A stretch of 64,000 nucleotides of DNA from Maribacter caenipelagi (GTDB taxonomy: Bacteria > Bacteroidota > Bacteroidia > Flavobacteriales > Flavobacteriaceae), in the NCBI RefSeq assembly GCF_004364175.1, contig NZ_SNZW01000013.1:484629-548628 (forward strand), in the 5' to 3' direction. Made by a program: the position numbers and the translations under genes. The notes beneath the pieces are model-generated. The model had not been told where the DNA came from, made no database searches, and saw only the letters and a list, made by a program, of their open reading frames with translations. Below, piece by piece: positions 56,144 through 64,000 of the stretch. Each line of letters opens with the position of its first letter. Positions within the stretch are counted from its first letter, which is position 1.

Positions 56144-57364
56144 TTAAGCAACTGGAGATAATTGTTGCTTAATTTCTTGAAACTTAATAATGTAATTTGT
56201 TCCTTTCTTAGAATTATCACGTTGTATAGTTCCTCTTAATTGTCGTGTAAGATTGTGTATCAGCTTTAACCCTAAAGATTTAGTGTTTTTATGATTTATG
56301 GTTTCAGGGAACCCGATTCCATTATCACCGATTTCTAGAATATAACAATTTTCTTGTTCGTTGTCTTTCTGTAATTTGATACTGATTTCGCCATCTTGAT
56401 CACTTTCAATACCATATTTTAAGGCATTTGTCAAAGTTTCATTAATTAAGAGTCCTAATGGAATCGCTGTATCTATACCCAGTTTAATATCAGGAATATC
56501 AATTATTAAATCTACGTTATTGTCATTGCCTTTTATAGAACGAATTAAATATTCGCTTAATTCTTGTACGTAAGATTTGTATTCGATATGGCTAATGTCA
56601 TTACGCATATAAAGCATTTCATGTACCATAGCCATGGCAATTACCCTATTCTGAGTTCCTTTTAAAAGACCTTTCATTGGTCCGGTTTCTATATTTCTCG
56701 ATTGTAAGCTTAACAAACTGGAAACTGTTTGTAAATTGTTTTTTACCCTGTGATGTACTTCTTTTAAAAGATTTTCTTTTTCATGTACCTGCATTGCCAA
56801 GGCCCTTTTTGAACTGTACATGGCATTGTAGGTTTTTAAGAGCGTTTTTCCTAAAGTATTTCCCAATATAAATACAGCGAACAAAACGGATACAAGACTA
56901 AAAACTGAGCTTGATTCTTCTGTAACTAAATTTTCGGTAATACGTAATTCAGGTATGGTTTGGGTAAATATCAATAGAATTAAAATAATGATAATATTTA
57001 GATAAATTCGCCCATATCTCGTGCTGTTTATGAATCCGCCAAAAGCAATCAAAGGAATCATGAATATAAACGGACTATGAATTCCGCCGCTATAAACGGT
57101 TACGACTACAGCGGTTATTAAACCTATAATAGATGAAAAGTTAAAAGTAGGTACTATATTTTTATGGGCTTTAAAGTATAGTAAATTGATAATATTTAAA
57201 ATAGCAAAGCCAGCAAGAGCAAAAGGTATAATTTGGGTAATGTTCAAAAAGAAATAGCACAAGGCTCCAAATAGGATGGAGATAATGCTAGTGGTATAAT
57301 TAACCCTTAAAAATAATTTGGTTTTATCCTGTAGACGTTCTTTGTCAATGGTAAATCCGGGCAT
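56144..57364 (-). CDS. Membrane sensor histidine kinase, HisKA_2 type
   Basis: 406 aa. About six N-terminal membrane helices (residues 20-175) are followed by a cytoplasmic HisKA_2 motif: KENLLKEVHHRVKNNLQTVS with the phospho-acceptor His. A HATPase domain follows (PLGLLINETLTNALKYGIES as N-box, EIGDNGIGFPE, KSLGLKLIHNLTRQL). This is the light/stress-type HWE/HisKA_2 group, in which the receiver is generally a separate protein. No response regulator is adjacent. It may work with an orphan receiver such as that at 32547, but this is a guess. Confidence 0.92.
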   Translation of the reverse strand: MPGFTIDKERLQDKTKLFLRVNYTTSIISILFGALCYFFLNITQIIPFALAGFAILNIINLLYFKAHKNIVPTFNFSSIIGLITAVVVTVYSGGIHSPFIFMIPLIAFGGFINSTRYGRIYLNIIIILILLIFTQTIPELRITENLVTEESSSVFSLVSVLFAVFILGNTLGKTLLKTYNAMYSSKRALAMQVHEKENLLKEVHHRVKNNLQTVSSLLSLQSRNIETGPMKGLLKGTQNRVIAMAMVHEMLYMRNDISHIEYKSYVQELSEYLIRSIKGNDNNVDLIIDIPDIKLGIDTAIPLGLLINETLTNALKYGIESDQDGEISIKLQKDNEQENCYILEIGDNGIGFPETINHKNTKSLGLKLIHNLTRQLRGTIQRDNSKKGTNYIIKFQEIKQQLSPVA

Positions 57365-57678
57365 AGATATTATTTATGTACTAGAAAACATACGAATTAC
57401 GTAATGTAAATCTAATTATGTTTTTATCATTATGCTAGTATTTTCGACTTAACTATGATAAAAACGACTATTATTTTTCTGAATTATATATTTTTTTTGC
57501 TTAAATATTGGTTAAAAATATTAAATCTATTGTTAATTGGTTGTATTTGTAAATAAACCTGAAAAATTATTCAACATTTAATTTACCTTTATTTCGTTTA
57601 GGTATAGCTTGTTAGATGAAAGAAACAAGAAAGGCATCCAAACGGATGCCTTTTTTAACTTTATAATTTAGATGTAAT
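57365..57678. other. AT-rich intergenic region between kinase and secA genes
   Basis: 314 bp. No gene on either strand. It holds the secA terminator at 57631-57656 and the promoter region of the kinase gene; nothing else recognised. Confidence 0.6.
57631..57656. terminator. Intrinsic terminator downstream of secA
   Basis: AAGGCATCC, AAAC loop, GGATGCCTT and a T run on the plus strand; on the minus strand it follows the secA stop by 22 bp. Confidence 0.85.
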
Positions 57679-60600
57679 TTAATCTTGAGTCAACACCCAT
57701 GAACCGTTTTGCAAAAGTGGCTCAGCTTGTTTAAACTTTATCGTTTTACTCTCTCCGCTCATTACATTTTTGATGGTAACGCGCTCGTTTCTTCCAATTT
57801 TTGGTTGTTCCCTTGTAATGGTTTCTGTAACCGCAGGGCGTTCAGCCTGATTTTGACTTACTGCTCTACTACGTGCCGCTAACTCATCACTATTAGGAAT
57901 TTCCTCTTTTGACGTCTGTAAATTATCTCTACGTTGAACGTTTCTTTCTTCTTGAATAGCATTAGGGTTCTCAGAAGGTAATTCACCTTTAAACAAGAAA
58001 GAGACCACATCTTTGTTTACTTTCTCGATCATTGATTTAAAAAGTTCAAATGCTTCGAACTTATAAATTAATAAAGGATCTTTTTGCTCGTGAACCGCTA
58101 ATTGTACCGATTGCTTCAACTCATCCATTTTACGAAGATGTGTCTTCCACGAATCATCTATAATAGCCAATGAGATATTTTTCTCAAAATCTGTTATCAA
58201 TTGCTTACCGTTACTGTCATATGCTTCTTGAAGGTTAGTTACTACATTCAAGCTTTTGATTCCGTCAGTAAAAGGAACTACGATACGCTCAAAGTTATTG
58301 GCATTATCTTCATGTACCTTTTTGATTACCGGGAAAGCCGCTGCAGCATTACGCTCCATCTTGTCATTATAATACTCGTATGCAGCCTTATAAATTTTAC
58401 CGGTAATTTCTTGAGCTGTCATTTTGCCAAAATCAGCTTCATCTACAGGTGATGTAATAGAGAAGTATTTAATCAATTCAAATTCTAAATTCTTATAATC
58501 ACTTGCAGCTTTATTGCTCTCTACGATAACCTCACAGGTATCATAGACCATATTGGCAATATCTAGCTTTAAACGCTCGCCTTGTAATGCATGACGTCTT
58601 CTTTTGTACACAACTTCACGCTGTGCATTCATAACATCATCGTATTCTAAAAGACGCTTACGTACACCAAAGTTATTTTCTTCAACTTTTTTCTGAGCAC
58701 GTTCAATAGATTTGGTCATCATACTATGCTGAATAACTTCACCATCTTCCAAGCCCATTTTGTCCATCATCTTAGCAACCCTATCAGAACCGAATAAACG
58801 CATTAGGTTATCTTCTAACGAAACGTAAAATTGAGAGCTTCCTGGATCTCCTTGACGACCAGAACGACCACGTAGCTGTCTATCTACACGACGAGAATCA
58901 TGTCTTTCAGTACCTATAATTGCTAGTCCACCTGCTTTCTTAACAGCATCAGACAATTTAATATCGGTACCACGACCGGCCATGTTGGTCGCAATAGTTA
59001 CAACACCGGCATTACCGGCCTCAGCAACTACATCTGCTTCTTTCTTGTGAAGTTTCGCGTTCAGTACGTTGTGAGGTACTTTACGTACACTTAATAATTT
59101 AGATAACAATTCTGATATTTCTACAGAAGTAGTACCAATTAATACAGGTCTTCCTGCCTGACTTATTTTAGTAACTTCTTCAATAATAGCATTGTATTTT
59201 TCTCTTTTTGTCTTGTAGATAAGGTCATTTTTATCTTCTCTAGCAATAGGTCTGTTGGTAGGGATTTCCATTACATCTAACTTGTAGATTTCCCAGAATT
59301 CACCAGCTTCGGTAACAGCAGTACCTGTCATACCAGCAAGTTTGCTGTACATTCTAAAGTAGTTCTGTAACGTAACAGTCGCAAAAGTTTGAGTTAATGC
59401 TTCGATCTTTACATTCTCTTTTGCTTCAATTGCCTGGTGTAAACCGTCAGAGTATCTACGACCGTCCATAATACGACCGGTCTGCTCATCAACAATCATT
59501 ACTTTATTTTCCATTACCACATATTCCGTATCCTTTTCGAATAAGGTGTAAGCCTTTAATAATTGGCTCATGGTATGTATACGTTCACTTTTAATAGTAA
59601 AATCTTTAAAAAGCTCTTCTTTAAGTTCGGCTTCTTTTTCAATTTCAAGATTTTGATTTTCAATCTTGGCAATTTCTCCACCAATATCTGGCATCACGAA
59701 GAAATCTTTATCCTGTTCGCCCGAAATATAATTAACCCCTTTATCGGTCAATTCTATTTGGTTGTTCTTTTCATCGATCACAAACAACAAATCTTCATCA
59801 ACAACTGGCATTTCCCTGTTGTTGTCTTGCATGTAATAATTCTCAGTTTTTTGAAGTAATTGTTTTACTCCTTCTTCACTTAAGAATTTTATTAATGCTT
59901 TATTTTTCGGTAACCCGCGATATACACGTAGCAAAAGAAAACCACCTTCTTTGGTATCACCTTCTGCGATTAATTTTTTAGCTTCTGCCAATACACCTGT
60001 TAAATGCTGACGTTGCTTTCTTACAATTTCGTCAACCTTAGGTTTTAGTTCATTAAATTCATGACGGTCACCTTCTGGTACTGGACCAGAAATAATTAAT
60101 GGGGTACGAGCATCATCGACCAAAACTGAATCGACCTCATCGACCATGGCATAATTATGTGGGCGCTGTACCAAGTCTTTTGGCGTATGCGCCATATTAT
60201 CCCTTAAGTAATCAAAACCGAATTCATTATTAGTACCGTATGTAATATCCGCATTGTAAGCTGCACGTCTACCATCAGAATTTGGTCTGTGGTAATCTAT
60301 ACAATCTACAGAAAGTCCATGAAATTGAAATATAGGTGCCATCCAAGCACTATCTCTTTTTGCTAAGTAATCATTTACGGTTACCAAATGGGCACCGTTA
60401 CCACTTAAGGCATTTAAATATAAAGGAAGCGTAGCAACAAGGGTTTTACCTTCACCAGTTTGCATCTCTGCAATTTTACCTTGGTGCATGGCAATACCAC
60501 CAATAAGTTGAACATCGTAATGTACCATATCCCAGGTAACTTCTTTTCCTGCGGCATCCCAAGAGTTCTTCCAGATAGCATTGGTACCTTCAAGAGTGAC

Positions 60601-61038
60601 ATATTCTTTAGAACCTGACAACGTTCTGTCATATTCAGAGGCAGTCACTTCTAAAGTCTCATTATTAGCGAAACGTTTGGCAGTTTCTTTAACAACAGCG
60701 AAAGCTTCAGGTAGAATTTTATTTAAAGTATCTTCAGAAATTATATAAGATTCTTCCTTTAATCTATCTATTTCTGTGTAAAGGTCTTCATTTTTATCAA
60801 TGTCGGTAGAGTTTTTAACCTCTTCTTCTAAAGCGCTAATTTGATCTGATTTTTCTTTGATAGAATCTTGAATAGCCTTCTTGAACTCTATTGTTTTTTG
60901 TCTAAGCTCATCGTGACTAAGGCTTTCTAGCTTTGATTCGAATGATTTTATTTGGTCTACTAAAGGCTGTAATTCTTTTACATCTTTTTGTGATTTATCA
61001 CCAACGAATGCCTTTAGGATGGAATTAATGAAACTCAT
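57679..61038 (-). CDS. secA: Preprotein translocase ATPase SecA
   Basis: 1119 aa, long because of Bacteroidota-specific insertions in the first nucleotide-binding domain (about 20-230 extra residues). Walker [21 protein letters not shown], Walker [31 protein letters not shown], and [20 protein letters not shown] are intact. The C-terminus ([14 protein letters not shown]) lacks the CxCxSG zinc-binding motif, as usual in this phylum. It drives Sec-dependent export, including that of the secreted proteins in this window. A DUF2795 gene precedes it by 216 bp. Confidence 0.97.
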   Translation of the reverse strand: MSFINSILKAFVGDKSQKDVKELQPLVDQIKSFESKLESLSHDELRQKTIEFKKAIQDSIKEKSDQISALEEEVKNSTDIDKNEDLYTEIDRLKEESYIISEDTLNKILPEAFAVVKETAKRFANNETLEVTASEYDRTLSGSKEYVTLEGTNAIWKNSWDAAGKEVTWDMVHYDVQLIGGIAMHQGKIAEMQTGEGKTLVATLPLYLNALSGNGAHLVTVNDYLAKRDSAWMAPIFQFHGLSVDCIDYHRPNSDGRRAAYNADITYGTNNEFGFDYLRDNMAHTPKDLVQRPHNYAMVDEVDSVLVDDARTPLIISGPVPEGDRHEFNELKPKVDEIVRKQRQHLTGVLAEAKKLIAEGDTKEGGFLLLRVYRGLPKNKALIKFLSEEGVKQLLQKTENYYMQDNNREMPVVDEDLLFVIDEKNNQIELTDKGVNYISGEQDKDFFVMPDIGGEIAKIENQNLEIEKEAELKEELFKDFTIKSERIHTMSQLLKAYTLFEKDTEYVVMENKVMIVDEQTGRIMDGRRYSDGLHQAIEAKENVKIEALTQTFATVTLQNYFRMYSKLAGMTGTAVTEAGEFWEIYKLDVMEIPTNRPIAREDKNDLIYKTKREKYNAIIEEVTKISQAGRPVLIGTTSVEISELLSKLLSVRKVPHNVLNAKLHKKEADVVAEAGNAGVVTIATNMAGRGTDIKLSDAVKKAGGLAIIGTERHDSRRVDRQLRGRSGRQGDPGSSQFYVSLEDNLMRLFGSDRVAKMMDKMGLEDGEVIQHSMMTKSIERAQKKVEENNFGVRKRLLEYDDVMNAQREVVYKRRRHALQGERLKLDIANMVYDTCEVIVESNKAASDYKNLEFELIKYFSITSPVDEADFGKMTAQEITGKIYKAAYEYYNDKMERNAAAAFPVIKKVHEDNANNFERIVVPFTDGIKSLNVVTNLQEAYDSNGKQLITDFEKNISLAIIDDSWKTHLRKMDELKQSVQLAVHEQKDPLLIYKFEAFELFKSMIEKVNKDVVSFLFKGELPSENPNAIQEERNVQRRDNLQTSKEEIPNSDELAARSRAVSQNQAERPAVTETITREQPKIGRNERVTIKNVMSGESKTIKFKQAEPLLQNGSWVLTQD

Positions 61039-61203
61039 ATATTTTAAACTATTAGAATTGAAACTTTTCTGGCTATAATTCTAGCGAGAATAGCTTTCAA
61101 AATATTTTATATTCGACAATTATAATCGATGCTCTTAAAGAGCAAAAGGTATTCCAGTCTTGATATTTGGACAGTTTAACCTAATAACCTGCCAAAATTA
61201 CAT

Positions 61204-61231
61204 AAAAAAAAAGCCTCCGAGGAGACTTTTT
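61204..61231 (-). terminator. Intrinsic terminator after DUF2795 gene
   Basis: AAAAAGCCTCC (61208-61218) against GGAGACTTTTT (61221-61231) with one mismatch, and an A tract from 61204 that gives a T tract in the minus-strand RNA. It stops the DUF2795 transcript before secA. Confidence 0.75.
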
Positions 61232-61254
61232 AGTAGTTATTATGATATCGAATA

Positions 61255-61479
61255 TTAATATTCGTCCTCGTTCCAGAGGTAGTCTTCTTCCGTTGGATAG
61301 TCAGGCCAGATCTCTTCGATAGATTCATATATTTCGCCACCTTCTTCTTCCATAGATTGTAAATTTTCTACGACTTCAAGAGGGGCTCCAGTTCTGATGG
61401 AGTAATCTATTAACTCATCTTTACTTGCCGGCCAAGGTGCATCACTTAAATAAGATGCTAATTCTAATGTCCAATACAT
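61255..61479 (-). CDS. DUF2795 family protein
   Basis: 74 aa. YWTLELASYLSDAPWPASKD and the following ELIDYSIRTGAPLEVVENLQ are the core of DUF2795; the acidic end (EIYESIEEIWPDYPTEEDYL) is typical of the Bacteroidota version. Function unknown. It is followed on the same strand by secA, but a terminator between them argues for separate transcription. No signal peptide. Confidence 0.85.
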   Translation of the reverse strand: MYWTLELASYLSDAPWPASKDELIDYSIRTGAPLEVVENLQSMEEEGGEIYESIEEIWPDYPTEEDYLWNEDEY

Positions 61480-61613
61480 AGTAATAGTTTAATTTTAATT
61501 TTTTGCAAAAGTAATTTTTAAATTGAGACAGCAAAGAAATTAATAATAAATTTCATATTTATCTCGTACTTTTTTTGCATTTGTTTATTGATAACGAATA
61601 AATTACAGAATTA

Positions 61614-62189
61614 TTAGTCCTTTTTTTTAGGAATCCATTTTATTTCATCCGCCTGTAAATCATAAGACAATTTTCGTGCCAATACAAAAAGATAATCTGA
61701 AAGCCTATTTATAAAAGATAGCACATTTTTATCAAATGGCTCATTTTGAAATAATAAAGTTGAAATACGTTCTGCTCTTCTACAAACGGTACGCGCAATA
61801 TGACAGTATGACACTGTTGTATGACCGCCAGGAAGAATAAAATGGGTCATTGGCGGTAATTGACGGTCCATTTCATCTATAGCTTGTTCTAAAAAATTGA
61901 TTTCACTAGTGCCTACTTTGGTTATTTTTAATCGCTCTTCACCATTTTTGAGTATTTCTTTTTCTGGATCGGTGGCCAAAATAGCGCCTACAGTAAATAA
62001 ATGCTCTTGAATGGAAGTAAGTTGTTGCTTGTAAGTAGGGGCAATGTCTTGATCTCTAATTAGACCTAACCAAGAATTCAATTCATCGACCGTACCATAG
62101 CTATCGATACGAATATGATGTTTAGGTACGCGTGTTCCTCCAAAAAGTCCGGTAGTGCCGTCATCTCCTGTTTTGGTATATATTTTCAT
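61614..62189 (-). CDS. Cob(I)yrinic acid a,c-diamide adenosyltransferase, PduO type
   Basis: 191 aa. The N-terminus KIYTKTGDDGTTGLFGGTRV with the ATP-binding YTKTGDDGTT, then RIDSYGTVDELNSWLGLIRD, RTVCRRAER and FINRLSDYLFVLAR, are diagnostic for PduO-type adenosyltransferases. It makes adenosylcobalamin from ATP and cob(I)alamin, needed by methylmalonyl-CoA mutase, whose chaperone MeaB is at 39125. The tiny membrane gene upstream is 79 bp from its start. No cobalamin riboswitch is visible. Confidence 0.95.
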   Translation of the reverse strand: MKIYTKTGDDGTTGLFGGTRVPKHHIRIDSYGTVDELNSWLGLIRDQDIAPTYKQQLTSIQEHLFTVGAILATDPEKEILKNGEERLKITKVGTSEINFLEQAIDEMDRQLPPMTHFILPGGHTTVSYCHIARTVCRRAERISTLLFQNEPFDKNVLSFINRLSDYLFVLARKLSYDLQADEIKWIPKKKD

Positions 62190-62268
62190 TTTACAGAGTA
62201 TAGAAAGTAATGGTGTAGATTATTTAATAATAGATAGTAAGAATAATAACAGTTAAAATTCTGAATGA

Positions 62269-62415
62269 TTAATTCTCTTTCTTGTCTTTGCGTTCATAAT
62301 CTCCCATAAACTTTCTTGATTTACGCTCGCTAGATTTACTTTTACTGGTAATGCGAATAACTATGTAAATAGCGAAAACGACACCTAGGGTAATATAAAT
62401 AGTATTACTGTTCAT
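62269..62415 (-). CDS. Tiny membrane protein, 48 aa
   Basis: MNSNTIYITLGVVFAIYIVI gives a single membrane helix near the start, followed by a basic, Ser/Lys-rich tail (RITSKSKSSERKSRKFMGDY, then ERKDKKEN). It starts at 62415 and ends at a TAA at 62269. The gene lies in the gap between the methyltransferase-like gene (30 bp upstream) and the adenosyltransferase gene. I do not know the family, but the frame, length and hydrophobic-basic pattern make it credible. Confidence 0.6.
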   Translation of the reverse strand: MNSNTIYITLGVVFAIYIVIRITSKSKSSERKSRKFMGDYERKDKKEN

Positions 62416-62445
62416 TAAAAATTTACTTTAGCTAAAATTACTGGT

Positions 62446-62940
62446 TTATATCCGTATTTTAAAATGTTCCTTTACTTGTTCTTTTCTAAAAAATAGGGCT
62501 CCACAATAAAACATATCTATTGAAACACGAACATGGTTTAATTCTTTAAGGTGTTCCCAAGTTTTAAGATTTTTACTACTGGCATGTATGTCGTTTAAAA
62601 GTAACATACCGTCATTAGAAAACGTACTGATATCTAAATTGGCTTGCATTGCCTCAGAGATGTTGCAAATGATAATACTGGTATTGTTTTCAGTAAATGA
62701 AATATTGGGGTAGTATTGTTTTATAATTTCTTCGGATGTTTTATAATCTCCTATTAGACGTATAGCATCATATTTGAAATACCCGATACTTTTAATAAGC
62801 ACTTTTAGGGTTGTAGGATGCTTAAGTTCCTTTTTCTTATAAAGACATTTGGTAATGTAATCATATACAAAAGGTGAATGTACCCCATGTTGATTGGTAG
62901 AAGTAAGAATAAATTTAATGTAGGATATAAAACGGAACAC
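62446..62940 (-). CDS. Shortened methyltransferase-like protein, probably degenerate
   Basis: 164 aa. The N-terminus (YIKFILTSTNQHGVHSPFVY) and the C-terminus (MFYCGALFFRKEQVKEHFKI) match a flavobacterial class I SAM-dependent methyltransferase-like family of about 230-260 residues. The middle, where the SAM-binding glycine motif (E-x-G-x-G) would lie, is absent, and the DIHASSK segment near the C-terminus keeps only part of the motif set. So it lacks about 70-90 residues and is probably inactive as a methyltransferase, or has another role. No stop or frameshift is visible in the frame. Confidence 0.65.
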   Translation of the reverse strand: MFRFISYIKFILTSTNQHGVHSPFVYDYITKCLYKKKELKHPTTLKVLIKSIGYFKYDAIRLIGDYKTSEEIIKQYYPNISFTENNTSIIICNISEAMQANLDISTFSNDGMLLLNDIHASSKNLKTWEHLKELNHVRVSIDMFYCGALFFRKEQVKEHFKIRI

Positions 62941-63009
62941 GATCTACTTTTTCAATTTTTTAAAAAAGTAAAGATAATGGTTGAAATTAGAACTGTAATA
63001 ATTTGAAAA

Positions 63010-63362
63010 GTAGGTTTTGGTAAGAAATGGTTAGGTATATATTTGGGGCAAAAAGGGTTTTTGAAAATTGTTTTAAGAAAGTTTAGCGTTGTTCAATTTT
63101 GTAGTGAATTCTAAAGCCTTGATCACTCTGTTGTTTTTGTTCTTGTACAATCTAGCAACTTCGATTGTGTTTTTAGTTTCGATTGTTGGAACAGAAATAT
63201 CATTACTTTCAATTGTTTGAACCATCTCTACTTGTATAGTTTCGATCTCTAAAGAAACATTCTCGTTGTTAGCTTGTGCTTGTACTAAGAAAGTAGAGAA
63301 GAAAAGAGCGGTTAAAATAATAATTGACTTCATAATATTTGTTTTACACTGCTAAAGTACAG
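63010..63362. repeat. Direct repeat, copy A
   Basis: 353 bp including the whole small secreted gene at 63073, part of its promoter and about 60 bp of downstream DNA. It is about 97% identical (about nine differences counted) to copy B, 636 bp to the right. Confidence 0.93.
63073..63333 (-). CDS. Small secreted protein, family member 4
   Basis: 86 aa with a signal peptide (ILTALFFSTFLVQAQ, cleavage about residue 20). The middle is rich in Glu/Val/Ile (SLEIETIQVEMVQTIESNDI); the block EVARLYKNKNNRVIKALEFT ends TKLNNAKLS. It differs from the copy at 63709 at three residues (E/D, K/E, L/M). A TTCGTC-type element lies about 65-87 bp upstream. Both copies keep intact frames, so both may be functional. 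Confidence 0.82.
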   Translation of the reverse strand: MKSIIILTALFFSTFLVQAQANNENVSLEIETIQVEMVQTIESNDISVPTIETKNTIEVARLYKNKNNRVIKALEFTTKLNNAKLS

Positions 63363-63397
63363 TGATGAACAAACATATTTTAAAGCACGTCGTTGGG

Positions 63398-63420
63398 CGT
63401 CATTTATCTATAGACGAATG
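63398..63420 (-). promoter_or_regulatory. Candidate operator, TTCGTC-N10-TGACG
   Basis: In gene sense CCATTCGTC, 10 nt, TGACG, located 65-87 bp before the start at 63333. It resembles the element at 53887-53908. Possible target of a common regulator of the small secreted family. Confidence 0.4.
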
Positions 63421-63595
63421 GTAATTTAGGTTCGGTTATTAAATTTATAGAAGGTGAAATAGGAGGCAGTCCGAGAATTTAATAGTGCGCTCAATAAGCG
63501 TAAGTATTGATGTTATCTGCTTTTAATTTATACCGAAGCTAACTATTACAAAAATACGATATACGGTTGAATGGTTATTTTGACTTGAGAATGAA

Positions 63596-63640
63596 TTTTG
63601 AACTTGACTTGAACTTGAACTTGAATTTTGAGATTGAACT
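63596..63640. repeat. TTGAAC/TTGACT simple repeat
   Basis: Repeats of TTGAACTTGACT-type hexamers between the duplicated genes, like that at 46338-46355. Confidence 0.8.
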
Positions 63641-63645
63641 TAATA

Positions 63646-63998
63646 GTAGGTTTTGGTAAGAAATGGGTAGGTATATATTTGGGGCAAAAAGGGTTTTTGA
63701 AAATTGTATTAAGAAAGTTTAGCGTTGTTCATTTTTGTTGTGAATTCCAAAGCCTTGATTACTCTGTTGTTTTTGTTCTTGTATAATCTAGCAACTTCGA
63801 TTGTGTTTTCAGTTTCGATTGTTGGAACAGAAATATCATTACTATCAATTGTTTGAACCATCTCTACTTGTATAGTTTCGATCTCTAAAGAAACATTCTC
63901 GTTGTTAGCTTGTGCTTGTACTAAGAAAGTAGAGAAGAAAAGAGCGGTTAAAATAATAATTGACTTCATAATATTTGTTTTACACTGCTAAAGTACAG
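63646..63998. repeat. Direct repeat, copy B
   Basis: Copy of 63010-63362, reaching almost to the window edge, so its true right boundary is not visible. A third copy may follow. Confidence 0.93.
63709..63969 (-). CDS. Small secreted protein, family member 5
   Basis: 86 aa, the duplicate of the gene at 63073: same signal peptide and the block EVARLYKNKNNRVIKALEFT, ending TKMNNAKLS. Three residues differ: D for E in the SND segment, E for K before NTIEVARLY, and M for L near the end. Only 31 bp of its upstream region is inside the window, all identical or nearly so to copy A. Function unknown. Confidence 0.82.
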   Translation of the reverse strand: MKSIIILTALFFSTFLVQAQANNENVSLEIETIQVEMVQTIDSNDISVPTIETENTIEVARLYKNKNNRVIKALEFTTKMNNAKLS

Positions 63999-64000
63999 GG

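Larger units (their letters stand above)
63334..63708. other. Intergenic region between two duplicated genes
   Basis: 375 bp, no gene. It holds the promoter of the gene ending at 63073, the TTGAAC simple repeat (63596-63640) and the start of direct-repeat copy B at 63646. Confidence 0.6.

Noticed and set aside
58201..59859. Frames on the plus strand inside secA
   Set aside because: Antisense to intact SecA motifs; no independent support.
62190..62445. Cobalamin riboswitch near the adenosyltransferase gene
   Set aside because: No B12-box-like sequence seen and the stretch is filled by a 48-aa gene on the same strand.
63010..63998. Insertion sequence or transposon behind the duplicated segment
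   Set aside because: No transposase, no terminal inverted repeats, no target-site duplication; a plain tandem duplication explains it.

Overview
The window is AT-rich chromosomal DNA of a member of the Bacteroidota, almost certainly Flavobacteriaceae (a marine, Maribacter/Zobellia/Cellulophaga-like genus; the genus is a guess). The evidence is the gene content: a giant SprB-repeat surface protein of the kind exported by type IX secretion, a DUF5606 protein, SecA without the zinc-binding tail, many lipoproteins, MeaB, CtaA, and weak or absent Shine-Dalgarno sequences. I see no rRNA, tRNA, CRISPR array, phage or transposase gene.

Layout. 1-11375 (minus) is one uninterrupted reading frame running off the left edge: a secreted multi-domain adhesin with about 28 SprB/PKD-like modules. 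11538-12626 encodes an unrecognised protein with kinase-like motifs. 12724-19939 is mostly a minus-strand housekeeping run (nucleoid-associated protein, PRiA4b-like protein, haem A synthase, CCA-adding enzyme, TsaC) followed by three glycosyltransferases. 20328-23416 holds dapD, ruvX, a DUF1919 protein, peptide deformylase and DUF5606. 23638-25147 is a PAS histidine kinase with a single-domain response regulator. 25201-31603 is a sugar-related block (GH20 hexosaminidase, SGNH hydrolase, alpha/beta esterase, aquaglyceroporin, SMP-30 lactonase, sugar isomerase). mazG, an orphan receiver and a MATE pump follow.

34745-39041 looks like a polyprenyl-phosphate sugar module: PAP2 phosphatase, ArnT-like GT39, UPF0104 membrane protein and a DPM/GtrB-like GT2. 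Then come MeaB, aldose epimerase, and an ECF sigma factor with two overlapping downstream genes (a probable membrane anti-sigma factor and a DUF4097-like protein with an embedded coiled coil). 43755-57364 contains a CBM9-like lipoprotein, MsrA, an M23 peptidase, the tesA/ybbA/ybbP-type trio, a DEAD-box helicase, an amidohydrolase and a HisKA_2 histidine kinase. The right end has secA, a DUF2795 protein, a PduO-type cobalamin adenosyltransferase, a tiny membrane protein and an eroded methyltransferase-like gene.

The most unusual feature is a family of five tiny secreted proteins (78-86 aa) at 46559, 47267, 54015, 63073 and 63709. Each has a signal peptide and a conserved basic C-terminal block built around A-R-[LF]-[YF]-[KR]-x-K-N-x-R. 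Each is alone in a long intergenic region, some next to simple-sequence repeats. The last two are a recent tandem duplication about 97% identical in DNA that reaches the window edge, so more copies may lie outside. I recognise no described family that explains them.
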